From Schistosoma mansoni (taxonomy: Eukaryota > Platyhelminthes > Trematoda > Strigeidida > Schistosomatidae), in the NCBI RefSeq assembly GCF_000237925.1, contig NW_017386096.1, positions 124,001 to 188,000 of the forward strand: DNA of 64,000 nt. Direction: 5' to 3'. Positions 24,121-35,432 of this stretch are shown here, piece after piece. The number at the start of each line of letters is the position of its first letter. The stretch's first letter is position 1. Made by a program: the position numbers and the translations under genes. The notes under the pieces are model-generated. The model was not told the DNA's origin. It saw only the letters and a program-made list of their open reading frames with translations, and ran no database searches.

Positions 24121-24552
24121 CATCTCTGTGCTTTCTGGTGTTCGGTTGCACTATATGTTAGGTCAGTCAATGATCACAATCCTACGATCCACATTTTCAA
24201 ACTCATTCAAAATGCAATATGGCACCATATAGTCATGGTTGCTTTTTACTGCAGAGTACCAAACTATGCTAAAATAATGATGTTTAATTCTTGTTAAACT
24301 TGTCAGTCTTGATACAATCTAGTTCAAGACAATACTGAGGTAATTCAAGTTGAGAGTTGTATCTTTCTATCGAAAATGACTAATAGCTACTAAGTAGTGG
24401 TTTGGGCTGAGTATCTATATATTTTTGTCTTACTTTTTATCCCATGTATTGGTTCGTTTTCCTTGATACATCTCTGTACTTGATACTCTTCAGTATGACT
24501 TTTACTGGTACATATATGTATGACTAGAATAATACTATAAGTAATTAGACCA

Positions 24553-24972
24553 CCAAATGCCCTGGTACGGCCGAGAGTGGGGAGAGTCCACTCTCCCTCT
24601 CCAAATGCTCTCACATGGCCACGCGTATACGGCCTATGCTAGAGAAATCCTACTCACACCACGGGTGTTGTTTACGAAATCGAGAGAACGAAAAACGAAT
24701 GTCCGGAGATTTAACCGGGTTAGTGGATACAGGAAGTCCACCTAGGAGAGTTGGAAAACTCTGATTCCAAACCAATGGTGCACATGGGTTCCAGTATCCT
24801 GAGGGAACAAATGGCGTATGAACCGATTGTTGGTCACCGGCTACCATGGGACTGCATCTCCTTACGATGCTCCACTGCCTTGTGAATCAGACCTTTATGT
24901 CAAAGGCCTTCGGGTGTGTCCCCCTAAGAAAACCACCTGCTTCAGTTTGGGCAGTATGACAGCCCTCACGGA
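24553..24972 (+). repeat. 510-bp AATA-tailed retroelement, copy 2 (3' truncated)
   Basis: Starts with the family 5' end CAAATGCCCTGGTACGGCCG and follows the body to about 24970, where sequence breaks off before the terminal GTACCAATATTTATG block. A later deletion or incomplete copy is likely. Confidence 0.8.
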
Positions 24973-25589
24973 TTAAAAAAATCACACCTACGTCCAAATA
25001 TTATGGCTAAATATGTATAAAATAATAGTTCTATAAATAGACTATCAACAGTATGATTTTTAGTAACTCTAAAAATTAATACATGTTTCTCATTCAATTA
25101 AAGAACGTTATATATATATACACACACTCACACATAGTGATATATACATCTTTTTTTTGTATTGAGATGACCGACTTCTTACATAGATACAATTTTACAA
25201 TGAGTAAAGTACTTGGATAATATACATTTTTGCTTAAATGCGTGTGTATATATATTCACCAAAACACAACTTATTCTCAATTGACTATATGAAACCAAAT
25301 ATTGTGTTTGTTTTTTTCGTATTCAAATTACATTCTTGTCATGATTAGAACTTCATCGATTATTACTAACTGTTATAAGTTTTTAGATTGATTTAATCAC
25401 GAATTGACTGACTCACGAAAGTTCACAGATCAGAGATCATGTAGTAGATTAGAGAAAGAGAGAGTTATAAAAATAAATCACGTTCTAGTGATTAGTTCTA
25501 GTCAACTAATATTTATAACTATAGAGGGATTAGTTTGACTAATATATAGCATCTAAAATGCTAGCCATTAAGAGTAGAAGATACTTGTA

Positions 25590-26222
25590 AGTTACTAGTA
25601 TTTGACCACAGATGCCTTAGAAATATTGTTCGCATCTGCTGGGATCACTGGGTAAGTAATAGTGAGGTTAGTCATAGTTTATTAGGGAATGATGGTAAAT
25701 CAGTTGATAAGGTTGTACATTTTCATCGACTGGGATGGTTGGGCCACGTGTTACGTATGGCTGAACACCGATTACCACGACGCGCTATGCTTACTAGTGT
25801 AGGGGATGGTTGGAAGAGAGTTAAGGGCGGCCAAACAAAAACGTAGCATCAGTGCTTGAAGTCACTAACTTTTAGTCTGAGCCATGTTGGTAGATGCAAA
25901 CTACTTGTTTGGGGTCCGCGTGACTATCGTAACCAATGGCTGGAGACTCTGTGTGACATGGCTCAGAATCGATCACAATGGCGTAGGTGTATACACTCTT
26001 TGTCTTCCCTTACACTATGAGATTAAAATTGCTTCCTATCTTTCTTTCTTCCTGTACTATATCCTTATATAAAATCTTTCTTTTATATATTACCACCACT
26101 AAATTAACTACTTCTATGAATCCGGTATTCATCTTGTTGTGCTAATGAGGTATGGCAACTTGTACCGATGCATATATGTGCCTGGTCCTGCGATGTAGCT
26201 GGCTAACTGACTGCCTGACTAA
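25590..26222 (+). mobile_element. CR1-like LINE 3' end
   Basis: The plus strand encodes the C-terminal tail of a LINE reverse transcriptase: CLRNIVRICWDHWVSNSEVR, then LGWLGHVLRMAEHRLPRRAM, then HVGRCKLLVWGPRDYRNQWL and QNRSQWRRCIHSLSSL. One stop interrupts the frame after GGQTKT, and the copy has no upstream domains, as expected of 5'-truncated LINE insertions. The 3' UTR ends with the imperfect tandem GACTGACTGCCTGACT. Relatives are at 38285, 41438, 53001 and 56955. Confidence 0.8.
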
Positions 26223-26756
26223 TACTCTGAATGCTTGGAAATATTCAGCTTTGACAGTCAGTGTTTGAAATATTGGGTTTAAATCTAACAGTGTTGGCTT
26301 CATACCATAAGTTTTAGTATTATTTTTGCGACTTAGGCGTAATGATAAATAAAATACACTTGTCTTTCAACTAGTGTATCTCAGACTCGAACCTCTCTCT
26401 GTTGACTTCAATTTGATTTATTTATGAGTTTTTTTTTTCATTGTGCCTATCAATAAACAGTTTGATAGCACAGTATATGTTCCTAATAAACAGTTGATAG
26501 CCTATACAGAATTCCCATTCGTTCACAACTTGGAAATCAACATACTGAAAGCACTCACCTAAGTACCTCGCATTCTTTTGTATTATCTAGACATGAGAAG
26601 CAATATAATTTTATCTACACTAAAAATAGAATACCATGACATTAAAAATAAGATATCTCAATCTTTGCAAAATCTAGGACATTTGAAATATAAATCCAAA
26701 TATTCAATCACCCATTATGTACCAGTTGCTTCATAATAGTTTATTTTTGTAATGGT
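26223..26756. other. Intronic sequence, no gene
   Basis: AT-rich DNA with no supported feature. The phrase AATAAACAGTTTGATAGC is imperfectly duplicated around 26452 and 26487. Confidence 0.4.
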
Positions 26757-26955
26757 TGCTTAAATCTTCCCATTGATGTTTCGGACTGCAATTGACCAGT
26801 CTTTTATTGGCATGTAGGTATCCTATGCGCATTCCCTCGATATTGCCTTAAGCCGCAAGTATTATAAACAGAGGTACATCCAGCTGACGAGTCAAAAATA
26901 GGATGAAACACGTTCTGGATTCCACTACTAGCTATTGTTCATCTCTGCTTATAAG
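26757..26955 (+). repeat. Alpha-type hammerhead repeat
   Basis: Begins with the alpha-unit module (CTTCCCATTGATGTTTCGGA, then a TGCCTCGATAT-like block) and ends TTCATCTCTGCTTATAA. The ribozyme core CCAGCTGACGAG (26880-26891) and GAAA are present and stem I is CCAG/CTGG. The triplet before the cleavage site is GTT rather than GTC and stem II is weakened. The tRNA-like part is absent. Probably inactive or weak. Confidence 0.75.
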
Positions 26956-27370
26956 TAGTAGTAGGTTTATGGTTAATTTACTGTATATTTGTGAACAATC
27001 CAATATACTTCAATGTTTAATCATTCAAATAAGATTATTACGACTAATATAATTTCATAGATACATGCTATTCAACTATAAATACGAATTCCCTAGAGAA
27101 TAGCTTCTTTAAGTTTCCTATCTTCACTTATTCAATCAATCCTCATAGTAGTAGTTCAATTCACTAAACTGCAACTATAAACTTATTTCTTTTGAAAAAA
27201 AATTGTTTAAGTATTCGACTCTTATCTCTTTTTTGATAAGAAAGCTGATAAGTTTTAGAATTTTATTGTCACACTGTCACCATGTGATATCACTAAATCG
27301 ATATTAATACACTAATCAGATCAGGTTTCAACTAGTAGTACACTAGTCGACATTTTATATTATTGTATTT

Positions 27371-27872
27371 AAACATAAATATTGGTACAAAGGGGCATCA
27401 GATATATATGCGGCACACAAATCTCATTTGATTTGTGTGAGGACTGTGATGCTGCCCAGATGCCCAAACCGAAGCAAGTGGTTTTCTTAGGGGTTCACAC
27501 CCGGAGCCTTTGACCTAAAGATCTGATCCACAAGGCAGTGGAGCATCGTGATCAGATGCAGCCCCATGGTAGCCGGTGACCAACGATTTATTCATACGCC
27601 ATTTGTTCCTTCAGGTTACTGGAGCCCATGTGCACCATTGGTTTGGAATGAGGGTTTTCCAACTCCCCTAGGTGGACTTTCCGTGTCTACCGACCCAGTT
27701 AAAGCGTCAGACATTCGCTTTTCGTCCTCTCAATTTCGTTAACAACAGTAATGCTACTGTGAGAAGGCAATGAGTAGGATTTCCCTGGCGGAGACTATAT
27801 ACGCGTGACCATGTGATAGCATTTGGAGTGGGAGAGCGTACTCTCCCCACTCTCGGCCGTTCCAGGGCATTT
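27371..27872 (-). repeat. 510-bp AATA-tailed retroelement, copy 3
   Basis: Full-length reversed copy, from TTTAAACATAAATATTGGTA to CCAGGGCATTT. No clear target-site duplication. It is similar to copy 1 throughout. Confidence 0.85.
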
Positions 27873-28142
27873 ACTATGCTTAGGTTTATTTCTTTTCTCT
27901 CTATCAATTTCATCAGTTCAATGAGAGTAGAAATGTTGAGTTTGTGAGCTTCTTAAACATTACAGTGTAAATTCATACACATGATTTTCTTAAAATTCTT
28001 CTAGTTCTCATCAATATTCTTGTCGTTGCATTAAAATATGTCAAACGGGGAATTGAAGATGTATGAAAACATCAAGAGAAAATTAATTATCAGTATCGGG
28101 TTGTAGAGACTGTTAAATTTCATTAAAATCTTTAACTGATCG

Positions 28143-28275
28143 GAGTTGAATAGCTGTTTTGTCGCAAAACATAGAACTCTTCAGTAGTGCACATCTACGA
28201 CTATGCAGGAGAGAGTCAAATCCAGGACTTTTAGTCTCGTATGCCAATGCTTAACCTCAGGACCACTGAGTAAAG
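28143..28275 (-). repeat. Decayed hammerhead-SINE arm
   Basis: The minus strand keeps the outline of the second hammerhead family: box A-like CTCAGTGGTCCTGAGG, a box B relic, GTGCACTACTGAAGAG and TGCGACAAAACAGC in place of CGAAACGGC. Core residues are lost. Confidence 0.5.
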
Positions 28276-28318
28276 ATCTAGTAGTCTATAAATGTAACTT
28301 CAATCAATCCACAGTATT

Positions 28319-28755
28319 GCACGACCATATTCTATTGTCTTCAGTGATCACGGATTCTTACTAGAACTCCAGGAATTTCATTTTGAAGCTAGTTATTGAT
28401 GGGCACATAATTAATACTATTAATGTAATTTTTCGTAATTTTAATCATGAATAGTCATCTACAGCAGGAAATTAATTGGAGTTAAAGAGTATCGTGAATT
28501 GATTTAAGTTAAACACGTAAGTCATTGGATTTCGGTTCAGTAATCTAAAAGTTATACAGTCATCTGGAGACGTGAAGGTCCATTGTTCGATCGCCGGTGA
28601 GGTCATGGGTGAACTCTTCGGAAGAGTCCCAAGTTAGGAAAAAATAGCTGTTCAGTGCTTCCTAGCCTTTAATAGTTGCTTTACTAAGATTGGTTTGTGA
28701 TCTCATTGAGTTCCAGTATGCTGAACATAGTTCGCATCATTATAGAACTTAGGAT
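28319..28755. repeat. 437-bp block duplicated at 32107-32547 (original copy)
   Basis: Matches 32107-32547 base for base as far as I can compare, except for a 4-base AATT-type indel near 28430. It contains a decayed tRNA-like scrap (box B-like TGTTCGATCG at about 28585, then CTCTTCGGAAGAGTCCC) and otherwise unique sequence. This copy continues on both sides into ordinary sequence, so it is the better candidate for the real locus. Confidence 0.9.
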
Positions 28756-29194
28756 ATCTAACATTTAATGTTGAGCAATTGAAAGAAAGATGTTATTCGA
28801 GATGCCTACATTGTTTGCACTGTTTCATTGGCTTTATTATCATTGCGACTACTTTAAACATGGAATCAGTGGATATTCATAGATAACTTTTCTTGCTCAG
28901 AAAATTGCCAACCTAATTTTTTCAGCTAAAAGCTGCTTATAAGTCCATGTGGTTGAACATCCTGATTGTTAAACAAAACTATTCCATTGAACTTGTTCAG
29001 TCTTCTAATTATGTGAATACTTTCTCAGTAACACAAGTATTATGAATAATCCACTGTTAACCTTAACTATCGATGATGTTTTGGCTTCCCTCACACCGCC
29101 ATCGGTGCGCTCTTCCGAAAAACAATCGTTTAAATTATTTATCATATGATCGATCAAGTTACAATGTGGCCACTAGTCTAGGTGGCTCGACACT

Positions 29195-29395
29195 GCGTGC
29201 ACTATGTTGAGATAAGATGGTGGTTGGAGATGGTCAACAGGAAACCCTGGATCCGGGTTTCGTGCTACTTGGCACTCGTCAGTAAGGTGTACCTGTAATC
29301 TTGAGGGAACTGGTGCTCCCTGACGGATTCGATCCCGTGTCACTCAGCTTCACAGTCAGGGACGTCACCACTGAGCTATTCGGGCCGCGACAGAC
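29195..29395 (-). repeat. tRNA-like SINE with hammerhead core, third family
   Basis: On the minus strand a tRNA-like head (GCCCGAATAGCTCAGTGGTG as box A region, GGGATCGAATCC as box B) is followed by a hammerhead-like module: TTACTGACGAG, stem II TGC/GCA, CGAAA, a short stem III and ATC before CAGGG. Both invariant core blocks are intact. Stem III has one mismatch, and stem I is short in this copy. The head and flanks differ from both other hammerhead families here, so it is a separate family. Schistosome-type SINEs with Pol III boxes and ribozymes are known; this one I cannot name. Confidence 0.65.
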
Positions 29396-29499
29396 ATTGA
29401 TTCACCAGTGTTAATACTTCATTTGGTTTTATATCACTTAGATTCTGTTATTTATTCATATCATTCAAATTTTCAATGATAATCTTCACAATACAATAT

Positions 29500-30110
29500 A
29501 ATAACACCTATTAAGGTGATTTTAATAATGATTTCACTGTTATTATTTAAAAGTACTTCTACGACATATCATCATCATCATCCATCAAAATACACATATA
29601 TATCAATTTGTGTATTCTATATATGTATTAATGTGTTACTAAGCCAAATCTTTTTTTTCCTTTTTACCAAAATTCCGTATTCCGTTGTAAATGTATCCGT
29701 GTATATATATGTGTGTGTATGTGTGCATATGTGTTTGACCTCGATTTAGATATCTATCTATCTTGAACGAATGTTATTTCTATATGTAATTTTCTATGCT
29801 TTTTTCTTTTCATTCATTGTGATTTCCTTCTGTATCTTATTGTATGGATACATGGACCCACATGGAATGTATTCATTTCGATATTATTATATACAGGTAT
29901 CCACTCTGTCTCTCTCTCCCACACACACATACACATTAATATATATGTATCAAAGAAGTATGAACATTCTTGTTGTTCTTTTCCTCCAAACTTCTTTACA
30001 TGTTTTCACTATGATGAATACACTTGTTTTTTTGCTTGTGTGTGTGTGTGTGGCTTCCTTTTGTCTTTTGAAATATACTATGTACGCGGTTTGAAGTCAA
30101 TTCATTTATT
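29500..30110. other. Microsatellite-rich intronic stretch
   Basis: Pyrimidine- and TG-rich sequence with short TATATG, TGTG and CACA runs (about 29702-29732, 29905-29930, 30033-30051). Long plus-strand open frames here are hydrophobic T-rich artefacts with no homology that I recognise. Confidence 0.5.
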
Positions 30111-30550
30111 GTCTTAAACTGTGTAGTAACAATATTCAGGGGTATATATATATAATGACTGTTATTACTGTTGCTAACGTTTGATAGTAATAGTATGCAT
30201 TATTTCATACTGTTTTATATTAAATTAAGCTTATATAAATATGATATTTATGTATAAACAAAGGGGTTAGTACACAGATTAGACAATTATTAAGAACTGA
30301 TTGATTTTCTAGGTATGAAGAAAAAAACAACTCCGTTATACTTGTTTCATCATGTTGAATAAACTAGGAAGCTTCCAACTAGTTATGATCTTCACTAAGT
30401 AATGTAATCGACTCTTTACAATGGTGAACCTGATTTTATAATTTCTTAAGTATCATTTAAATTAAAGACAGGATATGAGCTGTTTGTCTATGACATAAAC
30501 GAATGAGATGTCTGAGTTTGTCTAGCCTATTAATGCTACCCATATTTTAA

Positions 30551-30957
30551 CTCCTACTCACTGCCTTCTCGTGGCGGGGGTGTTGTTTACGAAATTGAGA
30601 GGACGAAAAGCGAATGTCCAGCACTTTAACCGGGTTGGTGAACACGACTAGTCCACTTAGGGGAGTTGGAAAACCCTCATTCCAAACCAATGGTGAACAT
30701 GGACTCCAGTATTGTGAGTGAACAAATGTATGAATTAATCGTTGGTCACCCGCTACTATGGGACTGCATCTCCTTACGATACTACACTGCCTTGTGGATC
30801 AGACCCTTAGGTCAAAGGCTCCGTGTGTGGCCCCCTGCTTCGGTTTGGGCACCTGGGCAGTATCACAGCTCTCACACAAATCAAATGAAATTTGTGCGGC
30901 GCATATGTATCTGGTACCCCTTTGTACCAATATTTATGTGTTCAAATAAATAATAAA
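30551..30957 (+). repeat. 510-bp AATA-tailed retroelement, copy 4 (5' truncated)
   Basis: Starts inside the body at CTCCTACTCACTGCCTTCTC and runs to the full 3' end, ATATTTATGTGTTCAAATAA plus ATAATAAA. The first roughly 100 bases of the family are missing. The only copy here truncated at the 5' side on the plus strand. Confidence 0.85.
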
Positions 30958-32022
30958 CTCCTTTGGCTCGTGATTTAAATACAAACAATTTTTCAATGAA
31001 TGAATGTTGTTTGTAGTATGTAATGCTAGTAGTCATCCCTAGATGTGTGTTTGTATATCAGAACTGACAATTTTTTTTCTGCTAGAGACTGCAAATAAGT
31101 ATTGATACTTTCAATTGAGTGTAAACCACCTTCTTTATGCATCATTTCAAACGACATGTCGTTAACGAGTTGTATTATGTTTATCCTAGATGTTCTTTTA
31201 TGTATTACATACAGTTGAAGGAAGTAAACTATATCGACTAAAGAAAATTGGGAGAATAGTGGGGTTTTTAAGTTATATTTTATTCTCTGTCCATTTAGAT
31301 TTCTTTCTGATTCAGTTAGGAAAAAGAAACTCGTCTGTTTTTAGTAAAAACAAAATGAAATATGACAGCCTCATATACTCAGTTTTAAGTTGTAGTTTAT
31401 ATTTGCTGCTACCTGTCTATCCGAACTGTACGTACAACTTATGACTTATTCTATTTGAAATCATGCTCTACTATGTTTGAAGAGATTATGATATCACCTA
31501 AAGTTGGCTAACGGAACGAAGAATCAGCAACACAACAACAAGACAAACTAACTATTTACGGCTTCCCAGCCCTGATAACTAGAGGGCGATGACCAGATTC
31601 AGCCGAAGGAAATGTATATTCCACAAGCAGTCGGAAGCATGAACATGCAAGCACAAATAAATATACAGTATAAAAATCTCTTTGGGAAACATTACGAAGG
31701 ATCATATTAAAAGAGGAAACGAACCAATAACATTTAAGGTTCTTCCAAGTGGGAAGTACAATCTGAAGGCGAAAATGGGGGCTTTGGCGCGAAAATGAGT
31801 TTTCTAAATAAAATTACAAAAATAATACATTTACCAAATGATTTTTGGTTGTCTAGCATCCCCAACATTCTCTTTAATAGCAACTAAACTATATCACTCA
31901 ACTGTAAATAAAACCACAAAATAATAAGATTAGAATGAAATATATTGGCGATTCCATTTCTAGGGTTTTCATTAGCTGTAAGCAGCGGAAAGTTGCTAAG
32001 AGTAAACTAGCTACTAGTATTT
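30958..32022. other. Intronic sequence, no gene
   Basis: No exon or repeat boundary that I can support. A plus frame at 31190-31444 has aromatic-rich sequence but no recognised motif and no splice sites. Confidence 0.4.
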
Positions 32023-32106
32023 TCATAGTTGAAAGCGTGAGTCAATTGAAGCTAGACCACCATGGAAAACCTGGAAGCACTGAACGGCCGTTTCGTCCTA
32101 TTATGG
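32023..32106 (-). repeat. Second-family hammerhead SINE arm, left of gap
   Basis: The sequence is the reverse of the family tail: CATAGTTGAAAGCGTGAG, then CAATTGAAGCTAGACCACCA, AAACCTGGAAGCACTGAACG and GCCGTTTCGTCC. It stops abruptly after CCTATTATGGGCAC, where the duplicated 437-bp block begins. It is an almost exact inverted match to the arm at 32748-32815. Confidence 0.85.
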
Positions 32107-32547
32107 GCACGACCATATTCTATTGTCTTCAGTGATCACGGATTCTTACTAGAACTCCAGGAATTTCATTTTGAAGCTAGTTATTGATGGGCACATAATT
32201 AATACTATTAATAATTGTAATTTTTCGTAATTTTAATCATGAATAGTCATCTACAGCAGGAAATTAATTGGAGTTAAAGAGTATCGTGAATTGATTTAAG
32301 TTAAACACGTAAGTCATTGGATTTCGGTTCAGTAATCTAAAAGTTATACAGTCATCTGGAGACGTGAAGGTCCATTGTTCGATCGCCGGTGAGGTCATGG
32401 GTGAACTCTTCGGAAGAGTCCCAAGTTAGGAAAAAATAGCTGTTCAGTGCTTCCTAGCCTTTAATAGTTGCTTTACTAAGATTGGTTTGTGATCTCATTG
32501 AGTTCCAGTATGCTGAACATAGTTCGCATCATTATAGAACTTAGGAT
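32107..32547. repeat. Near-exact duplicate of 28319-28755, abutting a gap
   Basis: 441 bases identical to the earlier block apart from 4 inserted bases. It ends exactly at the run of N, and joins the SINE arm on its left at a shared GCAC. Its position between the two inverted arms suggests a wrongly placed contig end or alternative haplotype rather than a true duplication. Confidence 0.85.
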
Positions 32548-32747
32548 NNNNNNNNNNNNNNNNNNNNNNNNNNNNNNNNNNNNNNNNNNNNNNNNNNNNN
32601 NNNNNNNNNNNNNNNNNNNNNNNNNNNNNNNNNNNNNNNNNNNNNNNNNNNNNNNNNNNNNNNNNNNNNNNNNNNNNNNNNNNNNNNNNNNNNNNNNNNN
32701 NNNNNNNNNNNNNNNNNNNNNNNNNNNNNNNNNNNNNNNNNNNNNNN
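32548..32747. other. Assembly gap (200 N)
   Basis: Exactly 200 undefined bases, probably a fixed-size placeholder rather than a measured length. Confidence 0.99.
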
Positions 32748-32815
32748 GAAACGGCCGTTCAGTGCTTCCAGGTTTTCCATGGTGGTCTAGCTTCAATTGA
32801 CTCACGCTTTCAACT
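32748..32815 (+). repeat. Second-family hammerhead SINE arm, right of gap
   Basis: Begins with the catalytic GAAACGGCCGTTCAGTGCTT and follows the family tail to CTCACGCTTTCAACTATGA. The upstream CTGAGGAG half of the ribozyme would lie in the gap. It is the inverted partner of 32023-32106. Confidence 0.85.
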
Positions 32816-33198
32816 ATGATTTGATACTTATCTCAATTAGTAAAGTTTATATGGTTCTTTGAAATAAACTCGAAAATGTAAAATACAGCACTATATAAGA
32901 TTAAAATTAATGCATTTTTATATGTTGAAAAAAATAACACGAAAAGAACTGGTCATGTTCAAGTAAACGTATTTCATGATGGAATATATTAAGGGGTTAC
33001 GTAATAGGTCATAGTGCATTAATTTGTCTTAATGATGGTGATAATCAAATTAGCGATCATTTAGTTGATCAAATTATTTTATTGTAATTTTGTTTATCAT
33101 GACAATCTAAAGTTTATCGGACTTTTCTATACGTAGGTTAGTTCTGAAATGTTCGATCATCATAACCTCAGCAAAGAGGACTGAAATTCATCTTCTTT

Positions 33199-33541
33199 CA
33201 ACTTAGTATTGTTTGTTTGAATCTTCCCATCGATTTTTAAGACTGCAACTGCTCACTCTCTTATTGGCATATGTGCATACTGTACGTATTGCCTCGATAT
33301 AGCCTAAATTCACAAGCATGGTAAGCAAAGATGGATAGTGGATAGTAGTGGAATCCGGTTTGACGCGCGTTTCGTCCTATTTGTGACTCGTCAGCTAGAT
33401 GTACCTGTATCTCAAAGTTGATGTTCACTCTAGGACTCGAACCCATTACCTTTCGCTTCAAACGCCATCGCGTTATCCACTCGGCCACTGAGTCCTAATA
33501 GCCACTTGCTTGTGCAATGGGGTAAAGTTTAAATTCAACTT
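33199..33541 (-). repeat. Complete alpha-type SINE-like unit with Pol III boxes and hammerhead
   Basis: About 343 bases, bounded by direct copies of CAACTTAGTATTGTTTGTTT. On the minus strand: box A region GTGGCCGAGTGGATAACGCG (about 33488-33470), box B GGTTCGAGTCC (33443-33433), then the hammerhead: AGCTGACGAG, stem II, CGAAA, palindromic stem III ACGCGCGT, GTC and, after an AAA insert, a CCGGAT stem I strand. Core blocks are intact. These are the parts of the schistosome alpha retroposon, whose transcripts self-cleave. The insert after GTC may impair cleavage. Confidence 0.88.
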
Positions 33542-33805
33542 AGTATTGTTTGTTTGAATCTTCCCATTGACATTTGTTAGTTCTTTTAAATGTTTTAGAT
33601 CCATTCACGTTGTGGTCATGTACTAAGTGCTCGGTAATTGCAATTATGAAAACTTTATTGCCCTTTGGTTATAGGTTTTTAGGATCATCCTCAGAAAATC
33701 TAGTAAATGCCCTTTCAAATAGATATAAGTTCATAACTAAAACTGGAGGTGATATTAGAATTGTATTAGTTTACTTTTGAGTGGTTTTAATGAGTTTTTG
33801 TCTTG

Positions 33806-34000
33806 GTTGTTTGAATTTTCCCATTAATGTTTGGGACTACAATTAATCAGTCTCTTTTTGGTAAATGTACATCCTGTGAGGATTGCCTCGATAATACCTT
33901 AGGTCACAAGCATTATAATCAAAGGTAGACTGTGGGCTGGCAGTGGCTAATAATAGATTGATCAATTGCCGTCCTCAACGTCAATGGAAAAATTCAAACA
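33806..34000. repeat. Inverted alpha-unit 5' modules
   Basis: GGTTGTTTGAATTTTCCCAT at about 33809 is followed by the alpha left module and then by its inverted copy ending GAAAAATTCAAACAACC (about 33985-34001). This is a foldback of the non-ribozyme half of the alpha repeat. It also carries AAAGGTAGACTGTGGGCTGG, a decayed version of the usual AAGATGGATAGTGGCTAG. Confidence 0.6.
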
Positions 34001-34054
34001 ACCAATACAAAAATGAATTAAACGTCATCCGATTACACAAGCTAGTGGTTATCT

Positions 34055-34339
34055 TGGAGAGACTATAATTTGTGGATGACGCTTGAGTGGCCTTGACAAT
34101 GTCTATCTACTTACTGGGCCTAAATGAGGATTATAAACCAGTGTGAGAAATTAAGATTACGATTTACAATTGATGGCTAGGGTTAGAAATTAGATATAGG
34201 GTTTTCATCACGAACTGACATCAGCTATAATACTAAAACGCTATTTAGCCAAATATATGAATGGACTTCGCGCGAAAATCCAAAACTTATTATCTTATAT
34301 CTGGTTGGTTCGTCCATAAAGTATAGTCTCGCAGTGAAT
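34055..34339 (+). repeat. Dispersed repeat, copy B
   Basis: Partner of 12849-13140 with the same ends. It lies exactly between the inverted alpha modules on its left and an alpha hammerhead on its right, so it may have inserted into a composite alpha element. Confidence 0.6.
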
Positions 34340-34440
34340 ATCAACTCTGGGATGCAGCTACATCCAACCAACATGTCTCAAATAGGACGAAACGCGCGTC
34401 CTAGATTCGAATGTTAGTCACTGTCCGTCTCTGCTTATAA
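34340..34440 (+). repeat. Decayed alpha-type hammerhead
   Basis: ATATCAACTCTGGGATGCAG, then CCAACCAACATGTCTC in place of the CTGACGAG core, then AATAGGACGAAACGCGCGTC and CTAGAT, ending CTCTGCTTATAATG. The 3' catalytic half is intact, the 5' half is lost. This copy has no insert after GTC. Confidence 0.75.
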
Positions 34441-34640
34441 TGGTTTCATGAGTATTTAATATTGTATAGCGTAAACAGTTGGTCTTCAAGAATGTTCCAT
34501 TTCAATAACTTTTTAATTCTTCTATCAAATATAACTGAAATCTTATCTTTACAGGCCTATTACTGATAAATTTTTTTAGAGCATTTGTCTAACCATTTAT
34601 GAACTTTGATATTTCAAATTAAATTTAACTAAATTATTTT

Positions 34641-34885
34641 ATATAGTTGAGATCATGAGTCAATTGAAGCTAGACCACCATGAAAAACCTGGAATCACTT
34701 AACGGCCGTTTCGTCCTATTGTGGGACTCCTCAGTGGCAGTGCGCATTCACGATCCCGCCTTGTGAGATTCGAACCCAGGACCTACCAGTCTCGCGAAAC
34801 AACCGTTCAGTGCTTCCAGGTTTTCGATGATGGTCTAGCTTCAATTGACTCATGATCTCAACTATATAAAATTACTAACATCTCT
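34641..34885. repeat. Head-to-head pair of second-family hammerhead SINEs
   Basis: The left arm (minus) runs from TGAGATCATGAGTCAATTGA through a hammerhead (minus-strand CTGAGGAG, CGAAACGGCCG, then GTT) to a partial tRNA-like part (box B GGTTCGAATCTC). The right arm (plus, from GAAACAACCGTTCAGTGC) returns to the same outer sequence inverted, ending GATCTCAACTATATAAAA. The arms match to the outer ends, so the whole is a foldback of about 245 bases. Confidence 0.8.
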
Positions 34886-35432
34886 ACAAAACCCCTTTCT
34901 AGTAAATTATTTTGTCAAAATAAGTAGTATGGTATGTTCTATAAATTTTCTAATAAATACTTGACTCAATGATTCTACATACCAGTTGTCAAGTAAGATT
35001 TAAATAATAATGAATTACCTTTACTTGGCTCTTAAAAGGGTGAATGTAAAAAAATAAAAAAAAAATAAAAATAACCTTTTAATTGAAATTAATTTTATTG
35101 CAAAAATAAAAAAAAATAAAGAAATTTTTTATACACTTAGAAACCACAATAATAAATTTTCACTATACTACTATTTCATAATTGTTATATTTGAGTATTA
35201 TAGATGTACTTTTGTGGTTGCGGTTATTGTTGTTTTCTTCTTCTTCATCCCTTTTCATCATTTACTATTGACCTTTAACATTCTTTTTACTTAGCTTCCT
35301 TTTTTGGTTTGTTTATTAGTATATCCATTTAGTTAATGTATTACTGTCTTGATAGTTTGAAAGAAAATGAAACAAACAAACAAACAGTTTGTGTTAAGAT
35401 CAGCAAAGTGAAACTTTTCAACAACAAAAAAG

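Noticed and set aside
29516-30094. Hydrophobic plus-strand frames that look like membrane proteins
   Set aside because: Produced by T-rich and TG-rich low-complexity DNA; no start context, splice sites or homology.
32476-32805. Open frames spanning the N run
   Set aside because: They consist almost entirely of undefined bases.
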